Assembly: GCF_902728265.1 (NCBI RefSeq)
Contig: NZ_CACVBR010000009.1
Location: 1 to 64,000 of the forward strand
Source of the DNA: Chryseobacterium potabilaquae
GTDB lineage: Bacteria > Bacteroidota > Bacteroidia > Flavobacteriales > Weeksellaceae
Reading direction: 5' to 3'
Length of the DNA: 64,000 nt
Every line of letters begins with the position of its first letter. The first letter of the stretch is position 1. The position numbers and the translations under genes are program-made. Below, one piece after another: positions 14,587 through 23,710 of the stretch. Below the pieces are notes generated by a model that was not told the DNA's origin, searched no databases, and saw only the letters and a program-made list of their open reading frames with translations.

Positions 14587-15636
14587 ATGAAAAAATATAT
14601 TAGATTTCTTTTAATACTCTTTTTACCTCTGTTAGTAAGTTGTAAAGATAAAAAAGATACAATTACTGAAGACAAAAAAAACTCAAGATTAATGATGCAT
14701 ACCAATGACAAATTAAAAGATGGAATAAATATATCAACTTCATTTATAAAGGATTTAGAATTTAATAAGTATAAGTATGAGGGGCAATATATAGAACAAA
14801 TTGATGTGAGCTTATTCGAAGATCATACTTTTCGTAAACAATTCTTTCAGTATTTAATGAGTAGGAAATTTGATCAAGATCAGTATGAACAAGTATTCTT
14901 TATAAAATTATTATTGGTTAGAATACAGCAAGTTGATGATATAAGATCTTATCATCTTCTATCTTTAATTTTTAATGATAAAAATTTAGGCTATTATTTA
15001 GAAGATTATGAATTAGACTTGTTTCAAGTATTTTTATATAAACCTTATTATTTTCTCAAAGGAGAATATAAATACAAACAAGATGAGATTGTTAACTTTA
15101 TTAATCAGAATTTGCCTTCTGCTCTTTTAACTAATAAAAGATATTTTGATACTAATATTGTTGAAATTGAACTGAAGGAAAACGCCTTACTTATTAATAA
15201 AGAAGAAGTAGATAAGTTTACTATTGAAGATTTAAAAAAACAAATAAATAAAGAAACAAATAAAATTGAAGCTAATTTTTCGCCATCGTTTGATAATGGC
15301 TGGCAAAATAAAACTAATATTTATTATAATTTATATCATTATATAGATGATATTGTGATTAGTAAACTTGATGAAAAAGAGCTTTTACTTTATAATACAA
15401 AATATAAACCCTTTTTTAAAAATTATATTATTAAAGACAAAAAAAGTCAATATACCATCCAAGACCCTGACGGCTATACCAATCTTAGAAAAGAAAAAAA
15501 TAGATCCTCCGAAGTTTTACAAAAAATAAAATCAGGGGAGCATATTGAAGTATTGGATGATGAAGGAGATTGGTATTTTGTGAAAACCATAGAAGGGGAA
15601 AAGGGCTATGTACATAAAAGTAGAATAAAAAAATAA
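14587..15636 (+). CDS. Lipoprotein with C-terminal SH3 domain, paralogue of the 12270 gene
   Basis: A 349-aa protein. The signal peptide MKKYIRFLLILFLPLLVSCK has its lipobox Cys at residue 19. The middle part (about 45-285) is helical and unlike the middle of the 12270 protein, whereas the last 58 residues are the same SH3b module. It lacks an adjacent effector gene, so it may be an orphan immunity gene kept against effectors of neighbouring strains. A new middle domain grafted onto a shared wall-binding tail is inferred from the repeat boundary. Confidence 0.7.
   Translation: MKKYIRFLLILFLPLLVSCKDKKDTITEDKKNSRLMMHTNDKLKDGINISTSFIKDLEFNKYKYEGQYIEQIDVSLFEDHTFRKQFFQYLMSRKFDQDQYEQVFFIKLLLVRIQQVDDIRSYHLLSLIFNDKNLGYYLEDYELDLFQVFLYKPYYFLKGEYKYKQDEIVNFINQNLPSALLTNKRYFDTNIVEIELKENALLINKEEVDKFTIEDLKKQINKETNKIEANFSPSFDNGWQNKTNIYYNLYHYIDDIVISKLDEKELLLYNTKYKPFFKNYIIKDKKSQYTIQDPDGYTNLRKEKNRSSEVLQKIKSGEHIEVLDDEGDWYFVKTIEGEKGYVHKSRIKK
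15463..15636 (+). repeat. 174-bp SH3-module direct repeat, copy 2
   Basis: Second copy of the repeat at 13212-13385, with three substitutions. One of them changes GDWYLV to GDWYFV. Confidence 0.92.
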
Positions 15637-15852
15637 ACCTTTTTTATTTCTACCTGATGAAGCATAGTGATAATATATTCTAATGAAAACCGTATAAACA
15701 ACAATAGAGAATGAGTAGTTAGCATTCTCTATTGTTTAATCACAAAACAAAAATATAAAACATGATGAAAAAATTATTTAAAAAGGAAAGACAATTTTTA
15801 ATTGGATGAAACCATAGTTAAGTTATTAATTGTAAAAAACTTATTATCAATA

Positions 15853-16923
15853 TCAATTTACATTTTCTAATTCTCTTATATTCTTTTTCCAGGTCACGAA
15901 AAGATTCATTACTTTGATAATTTTAAATATAGAAATAAAGACAAAAAGTGATATTAGAAAGGCATATATTGAATAATTTTCAAAGAAAAGATATTGAATA
16001 ATAAAAGTGAAAATATTAATCAAAACAAAGTTCAGGGTAATTCTTCTATGAGATAAACCTAATTGCAGAAGGTGATGATGGATATGGGTCTTATCAGCTT
16101 TAAAAGGTGATTTTCCTCTTAAAACTCGATCAAGATATACTCTTACAGAATCAATTACCGGAATTGTAAATACAAATAAGATGAAAAATATACCATAAGG
16201 AAAAGAGGTTGTATTAGTATCGAACCTTGTAATATATATCCCAAGGCAGATTAATAAATAACCAAGGAACAATGATCCTGAATTTCCTAAAAATATTTTG
16301 TTCTTCTGAGAGAAGTTATATCTAAGAAAAGCCACAATGCTTCCAACAAAAAGAATTCCGATTCTGGCAAGACTAAAGTTTCCTTGTATAACTGATATTA
16401 TGAAAAAAAGGCCAAATCCAATTCCTGCAACACCTCCTGCTAATCCATCAATTCCATCAATTAGATTAAAAGCATTAACGGTAGTGGTGATGATTAGTAC
16501 AGTGAGTATATATTGCATATAAATATTGATTTCATATATCCCAAAAAGACCATATAAAGAGACGATTCTTATTCCACAGCTTGCTATTATAGTGCTTACA
16601 GATAGTTGGATTACTAATTTATAAAGAGCTTTGAGATCTTTTTTATCATCTAAAGTTCCTACCAATAACATGATGTATGAAGTAATAATAATAGGAACTA
16701 TTTCTTTCCAGCTTTTTTCACCAGATACAAACATAAGTATAAGGACAATGATTCCGATTGCTAACCCACCGATTAAAGGAATCGCAGATTGATGAACTTT
16801 TCTTGAGTTAGGAGTATCCACCAGTTTTATTTTCTGAGCAGCCATTCTCATTAATGGAATTAGGCATAGAGATAAGGTAAATGCAAGAATTCCCAATATT
16901 GATAGTTCTATAAAATTTTTCAT
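15853..16923 (-). CDS. WecA/MraY-family undecaprenyl-phosphate sugar-1-phosphate transferase
   Basis: A 356-aa polytopic membrane protein (about 10-11 helices). Family signatures are present: DTPNSRKVHQSAIPLIGG at 36-53, LDDKKDLKALYKLVIQ at 91-106 with the catalytic Asp pair, NAFNLIDGIDGLAGG at 150-164, and KADKTHIHHHLLQLGLSHRR at 275-294. It transfers a UDP-sugar phosphate (HexNAc-1-P by family) to undecaprenyl phosphate on the inner face of the membrane, starting repeat-unit assembly. It is the last gene of the leftward polysaccharide locus, 12 bp after a rhamnosyltransferase-like gene, and shares that gene's promoter region. Confidence 0.88.
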   Translation of the reverse strand: MKNFIELSILGILAFTLSLCLIPLMRMAAQKIKLVDTPNSRKVHQSAIPLIGGLAIGIIVLILMFVSGEKSWKEIVPIIITSYIMLLVGTLDDKKDLKALYKLVIQLSVSTIIASCGIRIVSLYGLFGIYEINIYMQYILTVLIITTTVNAFNLIDGIDGLAGGVAGIGFGLFFIISVIQGNFSLARIGILFVGSIVAFLRYNFSQKNKIFLGNSGSLFLGYLLICLGIYITRFDTNTTSFPYGIFFILFVFTIPVIDSVRVYLDRVLRGKSPFKADKTHIHHHLLQLGLSHRRITLNFVLINIFTFIIQYLFFENYSIYAFLISLFVFISIFKIIKVMNLFVTWKKNIRELENVN

Positions 16924-16935
16924 AACATTTAGTTT

Positions 16936-18159
16936 TTAAGTAGTTTTAGGTGATTCGTTAAATAACTGAACATTTTTTAAGTGTCCTACATTATATTTCT
17001 CCAAAATATTTTTATCTAACTTGGAAATTGTAGGATAAACATGAGTCTTCTTTTTGATAGTAAAAGATTCTTCTATTAGATTACTATATTTTTTAGCGAT
17101 CTTTTTCCACGTATATCTTCTTTCAGCTATTTTCTTCATTTGAAAAGCACAATTTTCAATTTCCTCATTTTTAACTTCCTCTAAAATATTTTTCAGTTCT
17201 ATGGCATTGGAAAAATAAAAAGCCTGATGCTCGGTGGTTGTTCTATTATAAGATACACCATTACTAATGATAGGCAATCCTAAAAACATGGCTTCAACTA
17301 AAGAAGGATTGGTTCCTCCGGCAGAATGTCCGTGAATATAGAGAGATGCATTGCCACGAATTAGATCGATAGTTTGTTGTTCATAGATAGGATCTAGAAG
17401 GTGAATGTTTTTAAAACCTGCATATTGTTGTTTTAAATTCATACCATATTCACTGTTTTTCCAGTTACCTACCAATACAAGTTTGCGATCAGGAAGTTCA
17501 CTGAAAACATTTAGAATAGTATGAACATGATTTTCAGGCTCTATTCTGCAAACTTTCACAGCATACTCTTCCGATAAGAATGGATATTTTTCTATGTTTT
17601 CAGGAGTTGGTACTAGGTTCACTTTTGTATGATCAGCACCATATTCTATTACCCTGCTTATGGTGTTATAACGTAAAGAGGTATAATCCTGAATGGACTC
17701 ATTATCTGAAATATCAATATGAGAAAATTTCACAGCTAGCTTTTCAGCCCACCACAAATATAGTTTTGCAGGTAAAGACCATTTATCTCTTTTCCATTCG
17801 ATACCGTCGATTGAAATAATTATTTTTTTGTTGGTAAATAATCTTACGAAGGGTAATAACCAAGCACCGGCTACGCCTAAGATCAATAGAACATCGCTAC
17901 GAAATAATGCGTGGAAAATAGACCAAGTGTCGTAAGGAATGCTTTGAACTCCATTGGCGTCCAAAGGAAGGTATTTTAGTTTAGCGCCTTTCCAAGTATC
18001 AACTCTTTCTTCCGGACTATATTTTTTTGATGAGCAATATACGGTGAAATCGTATGTATCGGAAAGCTCTTCTACAAGATGGGCGGTTAATGTTTCAAAA
18101 CCTCCATATTTAGCAGGTAGTCCTACAGTTCCAATAATTGCTACTTTTGTCTTTTCCAT
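16936..18159 (-). CDS. DUF1972/GT4 glycosyltransferase (rhamnosyltransferase-like)
   Basis: A 407-aa protein starting MEKTKVAIIGTVGLPAKYGG, then FETL, the DUF1972 N-terminal domain of Cps2T/RgpA-type rhamnosyltransferases. A GT4 C-terminal half follows, with HGHSAGGTNPSLVEAMFLG near residues 278-297 (the nucleotide-sugar binding Glu region). It probably adds an early sugar to the lipid-linked unit at the cytoplasmic face. It is the first gene of the third leftward unit, and the palindrome at 18257-18271 lies about 100 bp upstream of its start. The exact sugar cannot be told from sequence. Confidence 0.85.
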   Translation of the reverse strand: MEKTKVAIIGTVGLPAKYGGFETLTAHLVEELSDTYDFTVYCSSKKYSPEERVDTWKGAKLKYLPLDANGVQSIPYDTWSIFHALFRSDVLLILGVAGAWLLPFVRLFTNKKIIISIDGIEWKRDKWSLPAKLYLWWAEKLAVKFSHIDISDNESIQDYTSLRYNTISRVIEYGADHTKVNLVPTPENIEKYPFLSEEYAVKVCRIEPENHVHTILNVFSELPDRKLVLVGNWKNSEYGMNLKQQYAGFKNIHLLDPIYEQQTIDLIRGNASLYIHGHSAGGTNPSLVEAMFLGLPIISNGVSYNRTTTEHQAFYFSNAIELKNILEEVKNEEIENCAFQMKKIAERRYTWKKIAKKYSNLIEESFTIKKKTHVYPTISKLDKNILEKYNVGHLKNVQLFNESPKTT

Positions 18160-18256
18160 GGTTAAATGTATTTGATAACATTATTACCAGTACTATTCCA
18201 GAAGAATTAATGTCTTGATTATCAGTTATTTGTATTGGTTGTTGAGCGGTGCCAAA

Positions 18257-18271
18257 TTCCAAAATATGGAA
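18257..18271. promoter_or_regulatory. Palindromic operator candidate TTCCA-N5-TGGAA, site 1
   Basis: TTCCAAAATATGGAA lies 98-112 bp upstream of the ATG of the DUF1972 glycosyltransferase. It is one of three intergenic copies of the same palindrome, each before a leftward transcription unit of the polysaccharide locus. A binding site for the locus's own regulator is inferred. Confidence 0.6.
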
Positions 18272-18277
18272 AATACA

Positions 18278-19354
18278 TTATAAACTGGAAATTATTTTCA
18301 TAGATTCTTTTTCAAAATAGGTTTCTGAAAATAATTGACTGGTTTCATAGGATGCATCAGAGAATGATTGATAAAGTTCAGAATTACTTAGTAGATAATG
18401 AATTTTTTCAGAGAGTTCATCTATATTTTTGGAATCAATTAAAAAACCGTTTTTCCCATCTTTCACCAATTCTGTAGTTCCTCCTACTGGAGGTACAATT
18501 GCAGGAAGACGATAGCGCATTCCTTCCAAAATAGTAAGTCCAAAGGTTTCTATCCAAAGATCGGGATGAGATAAATTAATAATAATACTAGCCTCACGAT
18601 AGAAAGGATGGGTATCGGTTTGTGTGGGATAAATTTGGAGGTTATCTGGAATTTTTTTCTCCTTAAAATATTCCTCAATTTCTTTTTCCGAAGCATTTAC
18701 GACAAGTTTGAAAATGTATTTGTTATGACGTTCTGCTAATTGTAAAAACTCATCGACACCTTTATATACTTTTAAAGAACAGATCATTAAAATAATGGGA
18801 ATTTCTTTTTCAAATTGCTGATATTGATCTGCTTTCTCTGTAAAATCACTTTCCAATACATTATAAAGAAGGACTTGATTATCAATCAGAGATTCTTGTT
18901 TTAGAAGATAATTGGAAACAAATACAATTTTTTTTGCTGTGAATTTTGCTATTCCGAAAAGAAATTTTTTAAATATTGCAGGTTTTACAGATGTTTCGTG
19001 AATGTGATAAATAGTTTTGCAGCCTATCAGTTTACCGGCAATAGCAGCACCGAAAGGAAGAACTGTGTTGATATAAACAATGTCCTCTTTTCTGAGAAAA
19101 AGCAAAAGTTTTACCATCAAAAGAAACTGACTCAGAAAAAAATTGAATATTCTAATCAAAGAATTAGGAGAAAACTGATACCAGAAAAAATGATTTTTAA
19201 CATTTGGAATATCGGATAGGAAGCCTTTTCTTCCACCCGAAGTGTAAAGATGAACATTCATATCGTTTTTGGTCCAAGTTTTCAAAAGTTGCATCAACAC
19301 TTTTGGACTCCCACTGTAATCATTTAATAAATGGATAGCTACAATTCTTTTCAT
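18278..19354 (-). CDS. GT4-family glycosyltransferase
   Basis: I place the start at the ATG 19352-19354 (MKRIVAIHLLNDYSGSPKVL), one base after the preceding gene's stop. An in-frame ATG 63 bp upstream would overlap that gene. The protein is about 358 aa with two Rossmann domains: an N-terminal SGSPKVLMQLL acceptor loop, and a C-terminal ETFGLTILEGMRYRLPAIVP, then GGTTELV, with the EX7E donor-binding pattern. It adds one sugar of the repeat unit. It is the last gene of the second leftward unit. Confidence 0.85.
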   Translation of the reverse strand: MKRIVAIHLLNDYSGSPKVLMQLLKTWTKNDMNVHLYTSGGRKGFLSDIPNVKNHFFWYQFSPNSLIRIFNFFLSQFLLMVKLLLFLRKEDIVYINTVLPFGAAIAGKLIGCKTIYHIHETSVKPAIFKKFLFGIAKFTAKKIVFVSNYLLKQESLIDNQVLLYNVLESDFTEKADQYQQFEKEIPIILMICSLKVYKGVDEFLQLAERHNKYIFKLVVNASEKEIEEYFKEKKIPDNLQIYPTQTDTHPFYREASIIINLSHPDLWIETFGLTILEGMRYRLPAIVPPVGGTTELVKDGKNGFLIDSKNIDELSEKIHYLLSNSELYQSFSDASYETSQLFSETYFEKESMKIISSL

Positions 19355-19355
19355 T

Positions 19356-20588
19356 TCAAAGTTGATTATAGATGTTATTGAGATATTCTCCTCTTTTTTC
19401 CCAAGAAAATCTTTCATTATAGTGTTTTCTGGCTTCCAAACTCATGTGTTTCTGAAGGACTTTTTCTGAAAATAATCTGAATAATGCATTGCTGAGTTCT
19501 TCTTTTGTGTGATTATAATCTTGCTGAGGAATTGTCATACCACATAATGGAGTAACAAATTCTCCCGGCCCTTCATTCTGAAGACATACAACGGGCAACC
19601 CAAATGAAAGAGCTTCGGGAACTACCATTCCTGCACCTTCGTGAGAAGGAAAAAGAAATACGGATGCTTTTTCGTATATTTTCATTAGATCTTTACGATC
19701 GATCCATTCTACAATTTCAACAAAATCATTCACCTTATTTTCAGTAATAAGTTTTTGGTAAAACTCTTTTTGGGGACCGGTTCCCACCAGTATTAATTGA
19801 CATTGAGCTTGATCTTCTTCGGAAAGTTGATGGATAAATCCAGCAAATGATCGTATCGTCAAGTCAAAGCCTTTTAAAGGAACAAATCTTCCTACACTTA
19901 TTACCGTAAAATTAGGCTTAGATAATATTTCTTCTTTTCCGTAAAAATCTTCTGAAGCTACTGATGGATATATAGAATATTTATTTTTATCGAGTTTCAT
20001 TTTTTCTGGAACACCAGTGTTCATACACCAAATGTGATCCGAATGTTTAATGGTATTCTTCAATGATATTGAATAGTTCCAAAAAACACTTTTTACCATC
20101 CATGTGAGACGGTCCTTGATGAAATATTTTTTAGAATAATCTTTCAAATATTGCTGGGGAATGAGAGGATGATGTCCTACAGGTCCCCAAACCATTGGTT
20201 TCTTGAGCTTCCATAAAAAGCTGGGTGTCCAGTCATTATGGAAGTTAACATTGTGAACAATATCGAATTCTAGTTTTTGTTTTTTTACAAAAGGAACGAC
20301 CCCTTTCTGCCAAAGATAATAATACAACATAGCTCCGCGACTTCCTTTTTTCCAAAAACGCATCCAATATGGTAGATCAAAATATAGAAAGCGGATATTT
20401 TTATAAGTCGGATCCGGATTTTCTTTCATATACCTTTCGATATGTTCTTTGTTATTTACTCTGGTAATGGCAATAACTTTTCGGAATCTGGCAATTTGAT
20501 ACACGAAATTCCATCCCATAGCATCTTCTGAGCCTTTATATGGATTTACTGCGTAGCAAGTCGCCAGTATAGTCTGATGTGTATTCAT
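19356..20588 (-). CDS. GT4-family glycosyltransferase
   Basis: A 410-aa protein. The N-terminus (ILATCYAVNPYKGSEDAMGW) is the conserved acceptor-side opening of this GT4 subgroup, so the start is credible even though it overlaps the acyltransferase by 53 bp. The C-terminal domain shows SVGRFVPLKGFDLTIRSF near 232-249 and SHEGAGMVVPEALSFGLPVV near 318-337, the nucleotide-sugar binding site. A cytoplasmic enzyme of repeat-unit assembly. The sugar specificity is not predictable from sequence. Confidence 0.86.
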   Translation of the reverse strand: MNTHQTILATCYAVNPYKGSEDAMGWNFVYQIARFRKVIAITRVNNKEHIERYMKENPDPTYKNIRFLYFDLPYWMRFWKKGSRGAMLYYYLWQKGVVPFVKKQKLEFDIVHNVNFHNDWTPSFLWKLKKPMVWGPVGHHPLIPQQYLKDYSKKYFIKDRLTWMVKSVFWNYSISLKNTIKHSDHIWCMNTGVPEKMKLDKNKYSIYPSVASEDFYGKEEILSKPNFTVISVGRFVPLKGFDLTIRSFAGFIHQLSEEDQAQCQLILVGTGPQKEFYQKLITENKVNDFVEIVEWIDRKDLMKIYEKASVFLFPSHEGAGMVVPEALSFGLPVVCLQNEGPGEFVTPLCGMTIPQQDYNHTKEELSNALFRLFSEKVLQKHMSLEARKHYNERFSWEKRGEYLNNIYNQL

Positions 20589-21276
20589 TGATTCTTGTTT
20601 TTAATAGTTTTGCAGGAACTCCTCCAATAATACTGTTATCAGGAAAAGATTTTGTTATGACACTTCCTGCGGCCAAAATGCAGCCATTACCTATTTCTAC
20701 TCCATCCAAAATAGTAACCTTACTACCAATCCAACAGTTTTTACCTATTTTAATTCCTTTTCTGCTTACTCCTTGATGTCTAATAGGAACATGTAGATCA
20801 TCATGATTATGATTTTCCGGGTGGCAACTTAGATATTGTCCTACAATACATTCATCTCCGATTTCTAATCCTCCTGAACCACCCAGATAAGCGAATTCAC
20901 CAATTCCTACATTGTTTCCAATTTTTATCTTTTCCCCGATATTATTAAACGAAGTGGATACTATAATTCTGCTAAAAGCTCCTATCGAAACATTATCTCC
21001 GAATTCAATTCCTTGTTTTGCTAATGCAGAAACATATACATCATTACCTAATCTCAGAAATTTTCCCCATTTTATTTTTGTTGTATTGAAAAAACTCACT
21101 CTTTTGCCTAAAAGCATCCCTTTTGGATTCTTTAAAAAGAAGATTACTTTTAATCCTCTGATGATACTCCAGAATTGGTCCCAAATCAGATGCAGTAGAG
21201 CTCCGGAATTGAGCGAGGTGTCTATAGTAAAATTAGGATTTCTAAATTGTATTATTTTTTCAACTATTGTTTTCAT
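20536..21276 (-). CDS. Hexapeptide-repeat acyltransferase (WbbJ-like)
   Basis: A 246-aa protein. From about residue 65 it is a left-handed beta-helix built of hexapeptide turns (IEFGDNVSIGAFSRI, IKIGNNVGIGEFAYLGG, LEIGDECIVGQY). The xylose/maltose-O-acetyltransferase-like end IKIGKNCWIGSKVTILDGV, then GAGSVITKSFPDNSIIGGVP, has the catalytic His in CHPENHNHDD near residue 155. It would O- or N-acetylate a sugar of the glycan. Its start overlaps the end of the kinase-fusion gene by 4 bp and its end overlaps the next glycosyltransferase by 53 bp, so the genes are co-translated. Confidence 0.87.
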   Translation of the reverse strand: MKTIVEKIIQFRNPNFTIDTSLNSGALLHLIWDQFWSIIRGLKVIFFLKNPKGMLLGKRVSFFNTTKIKWGKFLRLGNDVYVSALAKQGIEFGDNVSIGAFSRIIVSTSFNNIGEKIKIGNNVGIGEFAYLGGSGGLEIGDECIVGQYLSCHPENHNHDDLHVPIRHQGVSRKGIKIGKNCWIGSKVTILDGVEIGNGCILAAGSVITKSFPDNSIIGGVPAKLLKTRINEYTSDYTGDLLRSKSI

Positions 21277-23576
21277 TGGGTTTCAATTATAGTGTTCATA
21301 ATGATATCAAGGGTAGTATTAAGGTCATTATTTTCAATAGAAAGATATTTTACATGTTGGTCTTGTTTATCAAGTTTTGAAAAGAGTTTGCTGTATTCTG
21401 TTGTCAAATCACAGATAGAATCATAAGAAAGTTCTCTTTTTCTGCTGAGAATTCTTTCCGGATCGGCATAGAGGAAAAAATTAAATTTTGGTTTCAAAAG
21501 CAGATGATAACCTGTTTCAGCAACATAGGATGGAATTTGAATATTACTTCTTCGACTGTCTGCGATAAAATCGAAATAATATCGATCATATAACACTATT
21601 TTACCTCTTAATATATATTTAAAATAAATAATAAATTGGCCTATAATATAATCTGTATAATAATAACTAAATCTTAAAAATGATGAAATATAGCTTTTAT
21701 TTTTACCCTGTCTTGGTAGAGAGTTTATAGCATCCTCATGTGCCTTTTCTTTTCCTTTTGTCCATACACTAAGTATCGGAAGAAGAGAGGGCCTGTGTCT
21801 TAAAACCTTTACAGGTCTTCGGTAGCGTTTTTCAATAAGTTCAGAAACTTCATTGATTACAGTAGATTTTCCGGCTCCATCCACGCCACTGAAAGTAATG
21901 GTAAAGCCTTTTTCATAAAAAAAATCTCTAATATATAAAAGTGTATTCTTAAAAAGGGATAATCTTTTATTATTACTTTTTTGCTTTAAAATGGTAAGGG
22001 TTTCACTTTTGGTAATGTTTTCGGAAATATGCTGCTGTACAACCTCTTGATATTTTTCTGGAATTTTAGAACCATTTAGGGTGTAAAAAAAATGTAAATA
22101 TTTTGCCGTATCTTTTTGGGAGGCTGTTTTTATACCAAATTTATTTATTTCGGCATGACGAATAATTTCTTTCGCTGTTAAAAATTCCAGATTTTTCCAT
22201 TTTAAATTTTGTATTAAATCAAGATTAAGAATTTGTTGATTTTGAGTAATAACTCTTACCACATACATGAATGACTTTTTAGCTATTGTTACTTTTTTTA
22301 CAAGACTACTTTCTTTTAAAAATTTAATCATTTTTTCTGCATTATGGGAAGAAATAAGCATGTCAATATCAGAATTAAGTTGTAGTTTTTCAGGTTCCTC
22401 ATTGTGAAACTTTAATGTTGCATATTTTTGATGATACAAATTGTCGAAAATATCCATTATTAAAAGCTCTCTTTCGGTATTACTTTTTGTTAAAAATAAA
22501 TTCAATGCTTCAGACCAAGTTTTTAGAAGCCAATGAACTTGTATATGCCACTCTTCTTGCTGAGAATAGATTTTCAGATAATTCAAAATATGGGTCAATA
22601 AATAAAATTTCAAATGTTTTTTGAGCTCATTTTCCTCAAATTTGAATAGCATTTTATTTTTTTCAATAATTTCTTTGAAAATCCTCTTCCAAGAATTTCT
22701 ATTTATTAGAACACCCTTCTGAATAATAAAGTGGAAAAAATCAAATCCTTTTGGCCTTTCAGCAGAAGCTAATTCCCAATCATAAATACCTAATACATCT
22801 CCTTTTACATAGCAATTCCAAGGGGTAAAGTCTCCATGAGAAAAAGAAAGGTCTACAATTTCAGTTTCATTAATATCATTAAGTATTGTATTTAACTTTC
22901 GTATTATATTGGGAGGAATTCTAGTATCATCAATTGTTTTAAAATCTTCTTTTAAAGTTTGAAAATATTCCCATCCTACAATAGGTCTTCTTTTTTGAAA
23001 TCTATCTTTAATCCCTTGAAGAGCGCGTGCATGAACTATACTGAATTCATTTTTTCTCTTTCCATTTTTTGAAATATCCGAAAGTTGTAAAACATAATCA
23101 TTACATAATCTAGCAGCGGGAATCGAATAAAATGTGCTATTTCCAGAGTATTTAATATTTTTAAGTTCTTTATGGATTAATATCCTTGCATTTTCAGTAT
23201 CTGCGATTTTGTAAAAATAATCGTTAAAAAATAAAATTGCCTTATTATTAGGCCCCACAGTTCCCGTGAATATAGCCCAATCACCTTCAATATCAAATAT
23301 GTATCTATCTTCCGCAATGTAGTATATGTCTTCTTTTTTAAAAATTAGCTTTTGTAAATTCAATACAAATACAAGTTTTACAAATAAGGAAAATAGTTTT
23401 GCTTTGAATGTAGAGATGTTATAAAACTTAAGGAACAATGGCTTTTTTGAATTTGAATTCCAAAACCATCGTACACTTCCATCCGGATTAGGGATATACG
23501 AAAAAGAAATTTTTTTACTTCCCATCTCTTGTTTTGTAAACAATCTATACCCTGTGTTTCTAAATAAATTTTTCAT
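21273..23576 (-). CDS. 767-aa fusion: APH/choline-kinase-like, nucleotidyltransferase-like and thymidylate-kinase-like domains
   Basis: Three domains are visible. Residues up to about 370 are an aminoglycoside/choline-kinase-like phosphotransferase with the catalytic loop SHGDFTPWNCYV and the metal-binding IYDWELA. Residues about 385-530 contain LNSDIDMLIS, an Asp-x-Asp nucleotidyltransferase motif with a second Asp in LNLDLIQNLKW. From about 560 a thymidylate-kinase-like P-loop domain begins (FSGVDGAGKSTVINEV), with DRYYFDFIADSRR and LYADPERILSRKREL (lid-like). It is the first gene of the second leftward unit. Activation or phosphorylation of a glycan substituent is inferred. I know of no assigned function for this combination. 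Confidence 0.8.
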   Translation of the reverse strand: MKNLFRNTGYRLFTKQEMGSKKISFSYIPNPDGSVRWFWNSNSKKPLFLKFYNISTFKAKLFSLFVKLVFVLNLQKLIFKKEDIYYIAEDRYIFDIEGDWAIFTGTVGPNNKAILFFNDYFYKIADTENARILIHKELKNIKYSGNSTFYSIPAARLCNDYVLQLSDISKNGKRKNEFSIVHARALQGIKDRFQKRRPIVGWEYFQTLKEDFKTIDDTRIPPNIIRKLNTILNDINETEIVDLSFSHGDFTPWNCYVKGDVLGIYDWELASAERPKGFDFFHFIIQKGVLINRNSWKRIFKEIIEKNKMLFKFEENELKKHLKFYLLTHILNYLKIYSQQEEWHIQVHWLLKTWSEALNLFLTKSNTERELLIMDIFDNLYHQKYATLKFHNEEPEKLQLNSDIDMLISSHNAEKMIKFLKESSLVKKVTIAKKSFMYVVRVITQNQQILNLDLIQNLKWKNLEFLTAKEIIRHAEINKFGIKTASQKDTAKYLHFFYTLNGSKIPEKYQEVVQQHISENITKSETLTILKQKSNNKRLSLFKNTLLYIRDFFYEKGFTITFSGVDGAGKSTVINEVSELIEKRYRRPVKVLRHRPSLLPILSVWTKGKEKAHEDAINSLPRQGKNKSYISSFLRFSYYYTDYIIGQFIIYFKYILRGKIVLYDRYYFDFIADSRRSNIQIPSYVAETGYHLLLKPKFNFFLYADPERILSRKRELSYDSICDLTTEYSKLFSKLDKQDQHVKYLSIENNDLNTTLDIIMNTIIETQ

Positions 23577-23672
23577 GGTGTAAATTTTATATTTAAATAG
23601 GATATAAATAATTTGCCAAGTATTTAATTTATTGATTTTCAGTATTTTGTGTTTTGTTGATTTGTTTTAATT

Positions 23673-23687
23673 TTCCAAAAAATGGAA
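23673..23687. promoter_or_regulatory. Palindromic operator candidate TTCCA-N5-TGGAA, site 2
   Basis: TTCCAAAAAATGGAA is 97-111 bp upstream of the kinase-fusion start. The distance is nearly identical to site 1. Downstream, on the minus strand, a TTGGCAAAT element lies about 40 bp before the ATG. Confidence 0.6.
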
Positions 23688-23710
23688 AAAAAATAAAATT
23701 TGGAATTTCT

